DNA of 64,000 nt, taken from the NCBI GenBank assembly GCA_017551545.1, contig JAFZLJ010000080.1:1-64000 (forward strand), written 5' to 3'. The first letter of the stretch is position 1; every line of letters starts with the position of its first letter. Under the pieces are notes generated by a model. That model saw only the letters and a program-made list of their open reading frames with translations. It was not told where the DNA came from and did no database searches. Source of the stretch: Treponema sp. (GTDB taxonomy: Bacteria; Spirochaetota; Spirochaetia; Treponematales; Treponemataceae). This document shows, in pieces, positions 7,674 through 15,704 of this stretch. Made by a program: the position numbers and the translations under genes.

Positions 7674-9056
7674 CTATTTTACATAACTAATTTCAGGGTT
7701 AAGTATTCCCTTTGTATCGAACGACTTTTTAATTGCGTTCATGAGGTCTACGCTGGCGGCAGGGGTTTCTGCAAAGAAATAACTTCTTTTACTTACGCCA
7801 AGGCCGTGTTCGCCCGAAATTAAACCTCCAAGTTCTTTTGCTTTAGCATACAGTTTTTCGAGGTTTGCGTTAAGTTCGCTTTCCCAAAGCTGTTCGCTGC
7901 GGCCACCACGGACTACGCAAAGGTGAACGTTTCCGTCTCCGGCATGACCAAAACTTATCATCTGCATGCCGCTTGAGTTTTCCAGCTTGTTTACATATTC
8001 TACAAAATCTGCAACGCGGGCGATCGGGACAACTATATCAAGCGGTTCCTGTTCGCTTACGGCTTCTACGGCCTTTACAAGACAGCCTCGGATTTTCCAG
8101 ATGTTGGCAGCGTCCAATTCTGGGGCAGTGCCGTCAAGAATAATTACTCGGCGACTGGCACCTTGTAAAACCTGACCCAACTTTTCTATCGCCCCGTCAA
8201 TTTCTGCGGCAGCGCCGTCAAAGGTCAAAAGAAGATAGGCGGCTGCTTCCGGGTCGGGATACTTTAAGCCAAGAAAATCCTCGCCGAGTTTTACAACCTT
8301 TCGTTCAATAAACTCTACGGCAGTAGGATTCAGGTTCTGACGCAGAATAATAGGCACGGCTTCTATTCCGGCCTGCAAACTGTCAAAGCTTACAAGAATG
8401 CTCTGCGATTTTTCGGGCTTTCCTATAAGACGCAAAAGACATTTTGTGATAACTGCTAAGGTTCCCTCCGAACCTATTACTATGTCTTTTATATCAAGGC
8501 CTGTTGTGTCCTTGCGGTTTTTGCTGCCGACAGTAAGAATTGTACCGTCTGCAAGTACAAGCTCAAGGCCCATTACATAGTCGCGGGTTACTCCGTATTT
8601 TACGGCACGCATTCCGCCTGCATTTGTTGCAATGTTTCCGCCAATGCTTGCACGCTTTTCACCAGGGTCAGGCGGATAGAAAAATCCAAGCCCTTCTACA
8701 TATTTCTGAAAGTCTTCAAGGATTACGCCGGGCTCTACTGTTGCAGTAAAGTTTTCTTTATCTATTTCAAGGATGTGGTTCAAATGCGAAAGGTCTAAAA
8801 TGATTGAACCGTTGTGTGGAACTGTGCTTCCCACAAGATTTGTTCCGGCACCGCGTGGGGTTACAGGAATGTTGTTAGTGTGAGCAAACTTAAGCACTGC
8901 ACTAACTTCCTGTGTGCTGTCAGGAAAAACTAAAGCACTGGCATCACCATGTTTTCGTCCAAGCTGGTCGCTCAGATATTTTGGTTCAATGTCCTGCGAA
9001 AAAACTACGCGGGAAGAATCTTGAATTATTGTTGAAAGTTCTTTGATGTTTGACAT
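7674..9056 (-). CDS. FAD-linked D-2-hydroxyacid (D-lactate/glycolate) dehydrogenase
   Basis: 460 residues, a GlcD/Dld-type VAO-family flavoprotein. The FAD-binding domain (about 35-210) contains PRGAGTNLVGS, ASIGGNIATNAGG and VIGSEGTLAVIT. The C-terminal cap has GHAGDGNVHL and SGEHGLGVSKR, whose histidines and glutamate bind metal and substrate carboxylate in the family. It oxidises a D-2-hydroxyacid to the 2-keto acid. No GlcE/GlcF subunits are adjacent. The start ATG has GAGGT seven bases upstream. It lies in a run with metQ and the aminotransferase. Confidence 0.88.
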   Translation of the reverse strand: MSNIKELSTIIQDSSRVVFSQDIEPKYLSDQLGRKHGDASALVFPDSTQEVSAVLKFAHTNNIPVTPRGAGTNLVGSTVPHNGSIILDLSHLNHILEIDKENFTATVEPGVILEDFQKYVEGLGFFYPPDPGEKRASIGGNIATNAGGMRAVKYGVTRDYVMGLELVLADGTILTVGSKNRKDTTGLDIKDIVIGSEGTLAVITKCLLRLIGKPEKSQSILVSFDSLQAGIEAVPIILRQNLNPTAVEFIERKVVKLGEDFLGLKYPDPEAAAYLLLTFDGAAAEIDGAIEKLGQVLQGASRRVIILDGTAPELDAANIWKIRGCLVKAVEAVSEQEPLDIVVPIARVADFVEYVNKLENSSGMQMISFGHAGDGNVHLCVVRGGRSEQLWESELNANLEKLYAKAKELGGLISGEHGLGVSKRSYFFAETPAASVDLMNAIKKSFDTKGILNPEISYVK

Positions 9057-9073
9057 GGTAATACCTCGTTAAC

Positions 9074-9233
9074 AGGGCCCTTCGAGAGCCTCAGGGACCA
9101 CAAGATTAGATTAAGCAGGCGTTGCGGGCGGCGTGTGAGCCCGCAGAAGGGGGTGCGGCGCAACGAAGTGCGACGCAGGGGGAAGGCTTTCCCCCTCCTG
9201 ACTATTCCCTATCCCCTATTTACTATTCCCTTG
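9074..9233. repeat. Family C element followed by family D repeat, copy 3
   Basis: Positions 9074-9100 hold a degenerate CCCTTCGAGAGCCTCAGGGAC palindrome. Positions 9110-9233 hold GGGGGAAGGCTTTCCCCC and ACTATTCCCTATCCCC units. It lies between metQ and the FAD dehydrogenase gene, so the two may not be cotranscribed freely. Confidence 0.75.
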
Positions 9234-9234
9234 A

Positions 9235-10074
9235 TTAAAACTCGTCAATGTCCCAGCCTTCTTTGATGAAGTAACCGCCGTATGTTTTGTTGAAGACATC
9301 TTCTGTTTCTTTTGACTGGAATGCTTCTACAATTTTGCGGAAGATTTCTACTTTTTCAGGGTCCTTAAGATCTGAAGTACGGGCTGCGATAAGGTTCCAG
9401 TACTGCTTTTCGTCAACTGATGTATCCTTGAAAATTGCGCTTTCTGTTTTGATACCAAAATCAAGAGCGTAGTTTCCGTTTACGATTGCAGCATCAACAT
9501 CGGCAAGAGCGCTTGGAATTGTGTTGGCAGCAAGCTCTTTAATAACAATGTTCTTTGGATTTTCAATAATGTCTGAAACTGTCGGGTTGAAGCCTGCATT
9601 TGGGCTGAGCTTAATAAGACCTGCGGCTGCAAGAACCTTGATTGCACGACCACCATTTGTAACATCATTTGGAATTGCAATTACTGCACCATTCTTAAGT
9701 TCGCTAACCGACTTTACTTTGTTTGAGTAAAGGTTGAGCGGAATGATAAATGTGTTACCAATAAGCTTAATGTCATAGCCGTGGCTGCCTGCATCGTTTT
9801 CAAGATAGATTCTGTGCTGGAAAGCGTTCAAATCAATTTCGCCGTTGTTGAGGGCGTTGTTTGGAGTTACATAATCAGAGAACTGAACAATCTTAAGATT
9901 AATTCCCTCTGCCTTAAGTGCCTTCTGAGCCGGAGCCCAAAGGTCTTCGTAAATTGAGCCGACAACACCAATCTTAATTTCGATTGCCTTAGCTTTTTTA
10001 GACTTTTTGGTAGCACCAAAAACCGATGTAAGAGCCAAAGCTCCAATTAAAATACCTGCGATTAATTTTTTCAT
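9235..10074 (-). CDS. metQ: MetQ-family substrate-binding protein (no lipobox)
   Basis: 279-residue NlpA/MetQ binding protein for methionine or a related compound. The signal peptide ends around SVFGA, but there is no cysteine in the signal region, so the usual lipid anchor of MetQ is absent. Family motifs are KIGVVGS, NGEIDLNAFQHRIYLE and IPNDVTNGGRAIKVL. The ATG has AAGAGGT upstream. metN and metI are separated from it by a dehydrogenase gene, and it has its own promoter module (10179-10246) identical in layout to that of metN. Confidence 0.9.
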   Translation of the reverse strand: MKKLIAGILIGALALTSVFGATKKSKKAKAIEIKIGVVGSIYEDLWAPAQKALKAEGINLKIVQFSDYVTPNNALNNGEIDLNAFQHRIYLENDAGSHGYDIKLIGNTFIIPLNLYSNKVKSVSELKNGAVIAIPNDVTNGGRAIKVLAAAGLIKLSPNAGFNPTVSDIIENPKNIVIKELAANTIPSALADVDAAIVNGNYALDFGIKTESAIFKDTSVDEKQYWNLIAARTSDLKDPEKVEIFRKIVEAFQSKETEDVFNKTYGGYFIKEGWDIDEF

Positions 10075-10178
10075 ATTTGTACCTCTTATATCCGGGGTCC
10101 CTGAGCTAGCTTGTGCTGAGCATGTCGAAGCAAAGGGCCCCTTCAGATTTAATTTACATCAACCAAGTTGATAACTAG

Positions 10179-10246
10179 GTTATAACAAAAATCAAAAACT
10201 TGTGCTAATACAAGTTTTATATCATCAGTTATAGGAAAAACCTATA
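10179..10246 (-). promoter_or_regulatory. metQ promoter with Met-box-like LysR operators
   Basis: In transcription order: TATAGGTTTTTCCTATA (10230-10246), 13 bases, the perfect palindrome AACTTGTATTAGCACAAGTT (10197-10216) that overlaps a weak -35 TTAGCA, an 18-base spacer, and -10 TATAAC (10179-10184). The upstream box overlaps the stop codon of the preceding dehydrogenase gene. Both boxes fit the T-N11-A rule for LysR sites. The same arrangement with the same spacings is found before metN. Confidence 0.75.
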
Positions 10247-11198
10247 ACTCAAGCGCCTTTTGATAATTTGCATTCATGCTCTGGCAGCTGGCGTCAAACT
10301 TCTTCTGTTCGTCCTCTGTGAGCGACAACTGAATCACCTCAGCAACACCATTTGCGTTCAAACGACAAGGCACGCTTGCAAAAACATCCTTCTGTCCATA
10401 CTCGCCCTGGAGTAGTGTAGAAACCGGGAGGATTCTGTCTTCGTTACCAAAAATTGCCTGAACAACATTTGCAATGCTGGCGCCAATTCCAAACTCTGTA
10501 GAACCTTTTCCTTCAAGAATAATCCAGCCTGCCTGTTTAGCGCGAGCGGCAATGCCATCCAAATCAAGCTTGCCGAATCGTTCCGGCTGTTCTTTTATAA
10601 GTTCCAAAATTGGCTTGCCCGCAACTGTAACATTGCTCCAGGGAACAAACTGACTTTCTCCATGTTCACCAAGCGCATAAGCCTGAATTGATTTTTGTGA
10701 ATAACCTGTTTCTTCGCTGATAGCACGGCGAACTCTTGCAGAATCAAGCGTTGTGGAAGTAGAAAGAATACGCTTTTTGTCCCAGCCAAGTTTTTCCTGA
10801 AGATAATGTGTTACAACATCTGCAGGGTTTGAAATATTTATGATAATTCCGTTAAAGCCGCTTGCCTTGATTTTTGGAACTATGTCTTTAAGAATTTCAA
10901 CTGTTGCTCCAAGCGTCTGCTGGCGGTCTGTCTGTCCTGCAGCCATATCCGGGAGCGGACCTGCCGCAACTATAAGAATGCCTGCATCCTTTATGTCGTC
11001 GTAGCTGCCTGCCTTAACATGAACTGTGCGTCCAAGATATGTTGATGAATCCTGAAGATCCAGTGCCTGGGCCGCAGCCTTTTTTTGGTCTATGTCTATG
11101 TAAACAATTTCTTCTGCAAGTCCCTGGCTGATAAGTGCATAGCCGCCATGACTTCCAACGTGCCCTGCACCGATGATTCCGATTTTTCGAATGCTCAT
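10242..11198 (-). CDS. L-lactate/L-2-hydroxyisocaproate dehydrogenase-like NAD enzyme
   Basis: 318 residues of the LDH/MDH family. NAD loop GAGHVG (10-15 region), Asp35 in YIDID for NAD preference, NISNPAD at 122-127, LDSAR with the substrate arginine (Arg155) and catalytic His179 in GEHGES. The substrate loop AAGPLPDMAAGQTDRQQ lacks the Gln of typical LDH and the Arg of MDH in the clear positions and looks closer to L-2-hydroxyisocaproate dehydrogenase. A broader 2-hydroxyacid substrate is therefore likely. The gene sits 9 bp after metI, inside the methionine transporter operon. The ribosome site AGGAGG is strong. Confidence 0.85.
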   Translation of the reverse strand: MSIRKIGIIGAGHVGSHGGYALISQGLAEEIVYIDIDQKKAAAQALDLQDSSTYLGRTVHVKAGSYDDIKDAGILIVAAGPLPDMAAGQTDRQQTLGATVEILKDIVPKIKASGFNGIIINISNPADVVTHYLQEKLGWDKKRILSTSTTLDSARVRRAISEETGYSQKSIQAYALGEHGESQFVPWSNVTVAGKPILELIKEQPERFGKLDLDGIAARAKQAGWIILEGKGSTEFGIGASIANVVQAIFGNEDRILPVSTLLQGEYGQKDVFASVPCRLNANGVAEVIQLSLTEDEQKKFDASCQSMNANYQKALEL

Positions 11199-11207
11199 AT
11201 TTGCCTC

Positions 11208-11888
11208 CTAGTGTCTGTTCCTTTTTATGATTTTATTTCCACCGAGCTGAATAAGGTTTACAATAATTACAAGTACAAAAATGGTAAGCCAGGTAACATC
11301 AAGCTGATTGCGGTCGTGTCCGTACATGATTGCGTAGTTACCAAGACCACCGGCACCTACTGCACCGGCCATTGCTGTTAGTCCAATCAAACTTACAAGT
11401 GTGATTGTTGTACCACGAACAAGCGGTCCGATACTTTCGCGAAGATACACGCGGAAGATAATATCAACCGGAGTAAGTCCCATGCTTTCGGCTGCTTCAA
11501 TCAAACCGCTGTCTACTTCGGCAAGTGCAGTTTCTACCTGACGGCTGAAGAAAGGCACGCATCCAAAAATGAGCGGTACAATTGCACCACGTACTCCGAT
11601 TGCCGTTCCCATCAAAAGTCGGCTCAAGGGCATAACACCTGTAAGCAGAATGATAAAAGGAATTGAACGGAAAAAGTTTATTGTCTTATCAAGAATCTGG
11701 TAGATAACCTTGTTCTGTAAAATTGAACCCTTCTTAGTTACGATGAGCACAATGCCGAACACAAGTCCTATTACAAAGCTTATACCGCCTGCCCAGAGTG
11801 TCATTATAAAAGTTTCAAGTAAACCGCGGAAAAATCTCTCCGGATGTGATGAAACGTTTGGTAAAATTTTTGTGATGAATTCTAACAT
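11208..11888 (-). CDS. metI: Methionine ABC transporter permease
   Basis: 226-residue inner-membrane permease with about five transmembrane segments. The EAA loop is ALAEVDSGLIEAAESMGLTP, typical for MetI, and GLTAMAGAVGAGGLGNYAI matches the conserved pore helix. Its AGGAGG ribosome site lies in the last codons of metN, so the two are translationally coupled. It pairs with MetN and MetQ. Confidence 0.95.
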   Translation of the reverse strand: MLEFITKILPNVSSHPERFFRGLLETFIMTLWAGGISFVIGLVFGIVLIVTKKGSILQNKVIYQILDKTINFFRSIPFIILLTGVMPLSRLLMGTAIGVRGAIVPLIFGCVPFFSRQVETALAEVDSGLIEAAESMGLTPVDIIFRVYLRESIGPLVRGTTITLVSLIGLTAMAGAVGAGGLGNYAIMYGHDRNQLDVTWLTIFVLVIIVNLIQLGGNKIIKRNRH

Positions 11889-11890
11889 GG

Positions 11891-12940
11891 TTATGCCTCC
11901 TGTCCTTTCTTAAGCACTTCTACGCCTACGCCCTGCTGTTCAATATGAGTCAGTGCGCGTTTTACTGTATCTTCCTTTCCACTAACAATTGCTACAGTTC
12001 CGCCGATTGGTGCATCCTGAACAATTTCTACGTCTGCAAAAATAATGTTGATTGTAATTTCGTACAGACGCGACATTGCAGAAATAATCGGCTCCGAAAC
12101 ATTCTTTTCCCGGAATGTAAATCGCACCAGAGTTTCATCTGCCGCAAGCTTAACGACAGGCGAATCCTCTTCGATAAGCTGTTCAATTTTTGTAAGGCTC
12201 GAAGTTGAACGGATAAAGCGCTTTGTAACTTCATCCTTAGGAGATGCAAAAATATTAAATACTTCTCCCTGTTCAACAATCTTTCCGTTTTCCATTACGG
12301 CAACCTTAGAACAGATTTCTTTTATAACTTCCATCTGGTGAGTGATGATTACGATTGTAAGTCCAAGCTCTTTGTTCAACTTTTTAAGCAGTGCAAGAAT
12401 TGAACGTGTAGTAGTTGGATCAAGTGCGCTCGTTGCTTCATCACACAAAAGGATATCCGGATTGTTTGCAAGGGCACGCGCAATTGCAACACGCTGCTTC
12501 TGTCCGCCTGAAAGTTGTGACGGATAAACATTTTCCTTATCTTTAATTTCTACAAGCTCCAAAAGTTCGTGAACCTTTTTTGCAATTTCGTCTTTAGAAA
12601 GTCCGCTGCGTTTTAACGGAAAAGCAACATTGCCAAAAACAGTGCGGCTCTTCATCAGATTAAAATGCTGGAAAATCATTCCTATTGTTTTGCGTTCTTC
12701 GCGGAGCTCCTTTGGACTAAGGCTCAAAAAATCTTTTCCACGAACAGTTACGGTGCCCGAAGTAGGGCGACCAAGCAGATTTATTGTTCGCACAAGTGTA
12801 GATTTTCCGGCCCCCGAAAAACCAATGATTCCAAAAATCTCTCCCTTCTCAATAGAAACGCTCGCCGCCTCAACAGCATTAAAGCTTTTCTTTCCGTCTG
12901 TGAAGGTTTTGTAAATGTCTTTAAGTTCAATGATTGGCAT
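11891..12940 (-). CDS. metN: Methionine ABC transporter ATP-binding protein
   Basis: 349 residues from the ATG at 12940 (GGAGG upstream); an open extension to 12994 is repeat sequence. Walker A GFSGAGKST at 40-48, Q-loop, LSGGQ at 143-147, Walker B with DEATSALD at 167-174. The C-terminal about 80 residues form the ACT-like NIL domain that gives feedback inhibition by methionine in known MetN proteins. First gene of metN-metI-dehydrogenase. Confidence 0.95.
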   Translation of the reverse strand: MPIIELKDIYKTFTDGKKSFNAVEAASVSIEKGEIFGIIGFSGAGKSTLVRTINLLGRPTSGTVTVRGKDFLSLSPKELREERKTIGMIFQHFNLMKSRTVFGNVAFPLKRSGLSKDEIAKKVHELLELVEIKDKENVYPSQLSGGQKQRVAIARALANNPDILLCDEATSALDPTTTRSILALLKKLNKELGLTIVIITHQMEVIKEICSKVAVMENGKIVEQGEVFNIFASPKDEVTKRFIRSTSSLTKIEQLIEEDSPVVKLAADETLVRFTFREKNVSEPIISAMSRLYEITINIIFADVEIVQDAPIGGTVAIVSGKEDTVKRALTHIEQQGVGVEVLKKGQEA

Positions 12941-12954
12941 AATGCCTCCTTTCC

Positions 12955-13013
12955 CGTGGTCCCTGAGCTTGTCGAAGGGCCTTTTAGTTTGCATTTCGAC
13001 AGGCTCAATGACC
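12955..13013. repeat. Family C (REP-like) inverted pair
   Basis: GGTCCCTGAGCTTGTCGAAGGG and, inverted, TTTCGACAGGCTCAATGACC flank a short spacer. It lies in the metN leader, between promoter and ribosome site. Confidence 0.85.
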
Positions 13014-13027
13014 CCGTTCTTTCTTTA

Positions 13028-13095
13028 CTTATAGCTAAAAACTATAACTTGCGCTAATACTAGTTTTGTATGATGAGTTATAGGAAAAACCTATA
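13028..13095 (-). promoter_or_regulatory. metN promoter with Met-box-like LysR operators
   Basis: Same layout as the metQ promoter: TATAGGTTTTTCCTATA (13079-13095), 13 bases, AACTAGTATTAGCGCAAGTT (13046-13065), 18-base spacer after TTAGCG, -10 TATAAG (13028-13033). A further palindrome TATAGTTTTTAGCTATA (13030-13046) overlaps the -10 and is close to the TATAGTTTNAAACTATA Met box I recall for streptococcal MtaR/MetR. The upstream box contains the stop codon of the hydrolase gene. Confidence 0.75.
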
Positions 13096-13945
13096 TGTGC
13101 GTCCCATTGCAGGCACTGTCAATAAACCCTGCAATTTCTTTTATAACACTTATCCTGCGTCCAAGAAGTCCGTGCTCTGTAGGAAACTCCACGCGCTTTT
13201 GGATTGCTTTTGTCTGATGTGCTTCGAGCAGCTTCCACAACGGCAAAATCATTTCGTTAATCGGCGAAACAGAATCATAAGTTCCCGCCACAACCAGAAG
13301 GTTTTTATCATTCACCTGTTCAAACGCCTTTGGATGACTTATTTCATCACGGTTCAAAACAACATCATCATAAATTGCATCAATCCCATCAGACTGTAAA
13401 ATCTTTCCTTCTTCCAAAAGCGAACGAAAATAACTTTCCTTTGCACGATTCAAATAGCGGGTAGGGTCATAAGGAGTGAGCATTATAATTCCGCAGATCC
13501 AGTCAAGCTTACGGCCTGCATTCAAGGCAGAGTTTGCTCCCATGCTGTGACCAAGCAAGAAAATCTGATTGGGATCAACATTATATTTTTGTGTAAAATC
13601 CGGCGAGTGGGCATATTCAGCAAGGTTCTGCGCATCTTCAATACAGTGCGTAATCAGATACTTTCCCTGACTCCCCCAGGCGCCGCGGTTATGAGGAACA
13701 ATAACAACACAACCAATACGGCACAAAGCATGAGAAATATCATCATTGCGCGCAGTTCCCGGAAAGCCGTGAAGCATAATCACACAAGGATGAGGTTTTT
13801 GGAAATTAGAAGAAGGCCACATGATTTCACCATAGATATGAGAGCCGTTACTTATAAAATCAAGTGTTGTGTAGTCTGGTAAAGCGGTAGAATCAAGCTC
13901 ATCAGAATCAGAAAAAAGATATTCCAGTCTTAAATTAGATGCCAT
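13091..13945 (-). CDS. Alpha/beta hydrolase, dienelactone-hydrolase-like
   Basis: 284-residue cytosolic serine hydrolase. Oxyanion motif MLHGFPGTARND, nucleophile Ser in LLGHSMGANSALN, acid in VVAGTYDSVSP and His in TEHGLLG form the usual triad. The substrate is unknown (ester, thioester or amide). The ATG at 13945 has CAGGAGG upstream; the frame extends to 13981 without a better start. It stands upstream of metN and may be read through into it. Its promoter carries two matching operators (13970-14038), so it is probably a repressed, inducible gene. Confidence 0.85.
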   Translation of the reverse strand: MASNLRLEYLFSDSDELDSTALPDYTTLDFISNGSHIYGEIMWPSSNFQKPHPCVIMLHGFPGTARNDDISHALCRIGCVVIVPHNRGAWGSQGKYLITHCIEDAQNLAEYAHSPDFTQKYNVDPNQIFLLGHSMGANSALNAGRKLDWICGIIMLTPYDPTRYLNRAKESYFRSLLEEGKILQSDGIDAIYDDVVLNRDEISHPKAFEQVNDKNLLVVAGTYDSVSPINEMILPLWKLLEAHQTKAIQKRVEFPTEHGLLGRRISVIKEIAGFIDSACNGTHI

Positions 13946-13969
13946 GTGAAACCTCCTGTATGTTATAAA

Positions 13970-14038
13970 ACCTACTAACAAACTAGGTAAAAGTTGATAA
14001 ACTGTTTATAAAACAAATAACCTAGTATGTCAATAGGT
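13970..14038 (-). promoter_or_regulatory. Hydrolase promoter with twin 19-bp operators
   Basis: On the minus strand -35 TTGACA (14028-14033), 17-base spacer, -10 TATAAA (14005-14010). Two palindromes of the form ACCTA-N9-TAGGT lie at 14020-14038 (overlapping the -35) and 13970-13988 (just after the start of transcription). Their centres are 50 bp apart. This is a typical repressor layout. Confidence 0.75.
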
Positions 14039-14056
14039 AATAGCAAAACTTCCATA

Positions 14057-14085
14057 TTGTACGACCTCGCGTAATCTACTATAAT
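14057..14085 (+). promoter_or_regulatory. pgi promoter
   Basis: TTGTAC (14057-14062), 17-base spacer, TATAAT (14080-14085), followed by a leader of about 28 bases with AGAGG before the ATG. Confidence 0.7.
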
Positions 14086-14119
14086 ATCTTTATTATTTTT
14101 GATTTTCAGAGGTATAACT

Positions 14120-15703
14120 ATGGTTACATGGTCAAACGCAGATACACTTTCTTCATGGAAGAAGCTTCAGTCTTTAAAAGGAATGGTCAGCATTGCAGAT
14201 GAGCTCAGTGCTCCAACAGCAGCAGATCGCATTGCAAAATATTCAATTCCAATGGGCGGTGCGCTTACATATAATTACGCTGCAAAGCAGGTAAACGAGC
14301 AGATTCTTAAAACTCTCGCCGAGCTTGCCGAAGAACAGCAGCTTGTAGAAAAATATCAGGAGCTTTTGGACGGTGCAGTAATCAACACTGGCGAAAAACG
14401 CATGGTTTTGCACCAGCTTACACGCGGCCAGCTTGGAAAAGACGTTATGGCTGATGGTGTAAATAAGCGCGAATTCTATGTAAATGAAGTAAAACGCATT
14501 GCAGACTTTGCAAACGACGTTCATTCTGGAAAGCTCGTAAACGAAAAGGGTGAAAAATATACAACAGTTTGTCAGATTGGTATTGGTGGTTCAGACTTGG
14601 GTCCACGCGCCATGTATATTGCTCTTGAAAACTGGGCAAAGAAAAACAATACCTTCAAAATGGAAGCACATTTTATTTCTAACGTAGACCCGGATGATGC
14701 TGCAAGCGTTGTAAAATCACTTGATATTTCAAAGACAATCTTTATTCTTGTTTCAAAATCAGGAACTACACTCGAAACTCTTACAAACGAAAGCTTTGTA
14801 AAAGATTTCATCAAAAAAGCAGGCTGCGACGCAAGCAAGCACATGATTGCAGTAACTTCAGAAACATCGCCTCTCGCACATAACCCAGACTACATGGCTG
14901 CCTTCTATATGGATGACTACATCGGAGGCCGTTATTCTTCAACTTCCGGAGTAGGCGGGGCAGTGCTTTCTCTTGCATTCGGACCAAAGGTTTTCCAGGA
15001 ATTCCTTGACGGTGCCGCAGAAGAAGATAAGCTTGCATTGAACAAAGATATTGCTAAAAACCCTGCTCTTATGGACGCACTTATTGGCGTTTACGAACGA
15101 AATGTTCAGGGGTATCCTGCAACAGCAATTCTTCCATACAGCCAGGCACTTGCTCGTTTCCCGGCTCACTTACAGCAGCTTGATATGGAATCAAACGGAA
15201 AATCAGTAAATCGCAACGGTGAACCAATGAACTATCTTACAGGTCCTGTTATTTTTGGTGAACCTGGAACAAACGGTCAGCACTCATTCTACCAGCTGCT
15301 CCATCAGGGAACAGACATTGTACCACTTCAGTTCATTGCTTTCCGCCAGAATCAGACAGGTGAAGATGTTGTAATTGAAGATTCTACAAGCCAGGTTAAA
15401 CTTGCCGCAAACGTAACAGCACAGATTGTTGCCTTTGCCTGCGGAAAATCAGACGAAAATCCAAACAAGGCATTTGCAGGTAACAGACCATCAAGCTTGA
15501 TTTACGGAGATCAGCTTAATCCAAAATCACTTGGTGCATTGCTTGCTCACTATGAAAACAAGGTAATGTTCCAGGGCTTCGTATGGAATGTAAACTCATT
15601 TGACCAGGAAGGCGTTCAGCTTGGAAAGAAACTTGCTAAGACAGTCTTGAGCGGTCAGATGGAAGGTGCACTCAAAGCATACGCAGGACTTTTGATAAAA
15701 TAA
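14120..15703 (+). CDS. pgi: Glucose-6-phosphate isomerase
   Basis: 527-residue glycolytic isomerase converting glucose-6-phosphate to fructose-6-phosphate, cytosolic. Sugar-phosphate motifs include IGIGGSDLGPRAMY, VSKSGTTLETLTNE and GGRYSSTSGVGG; the catalytic Glu and His lie in the NGQHSFYQLLHQG region. Start at 14120 (MVTWSNADTL) is preferred over the earlier ATG at 14099 because AGAGG is seven bases upstream. It ends one base before the convergent GGDEF gene, with no terminator seen between them. Confidence 0.97.
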   Translation: MVTWSNADTLSSWKKLQSLKGMVSIADELSAPTAADRIAKYSIPMGGALTYNYAAKQVNEQILKTLAELAEEQQLVEKYQELLDGAVINTGEKRMVLHQLTRGQLGKDVMADGVNKREFYVNEVKRIADFANDVHSGKLVNEKGEKYTTVCQIGIGGSDLGPRAMYIALENWAKKNNTFKMEAHFISNVDPDDAASVVKSLDISKTIFILVSKSGTTLETLTNESFVKDFIKKAGCDASKHMIAVTSETSPLAHNPDYMAAFYMDDYIGGRYSSTSGVGGAVLSLAFGPKVFQEFLDGAAEEDKLALNKDIAKNPALMDALIGVYERNVQGYPATAILPYSQALARFPAHLQQLDMESNGKSVNRNGEPMNYLTGPVIFGEPGTNGQHSFYQLLHQGTDIVPLQFIAFRQNQTGEDVVIEDSTSQVKLAANVTAQIVAFACGKSDENPNKAFAGNRPSSLIYGDQLNPKSLGALLAHYENKVMFQGFVWNVNSFDQEGVQLGKKLAKTVLSGQMEGALKAYAGLLIK

Positions 15704-15704
15704 A

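Noticed and set aside
10150-11300. Rex operator at the lactate-dehydrogenase-like gene
   Set aside because: No TTGTGAAAT..TTCACAA-type palindrome was found; the gene follows metI without its own promoter.
12941-13090. SAM or other methionine riboswitch before metN
   Set aside because: The leader holds a REP pair and LysR-type boxes, but no SAM-box core or kink-turn could be found by eye.
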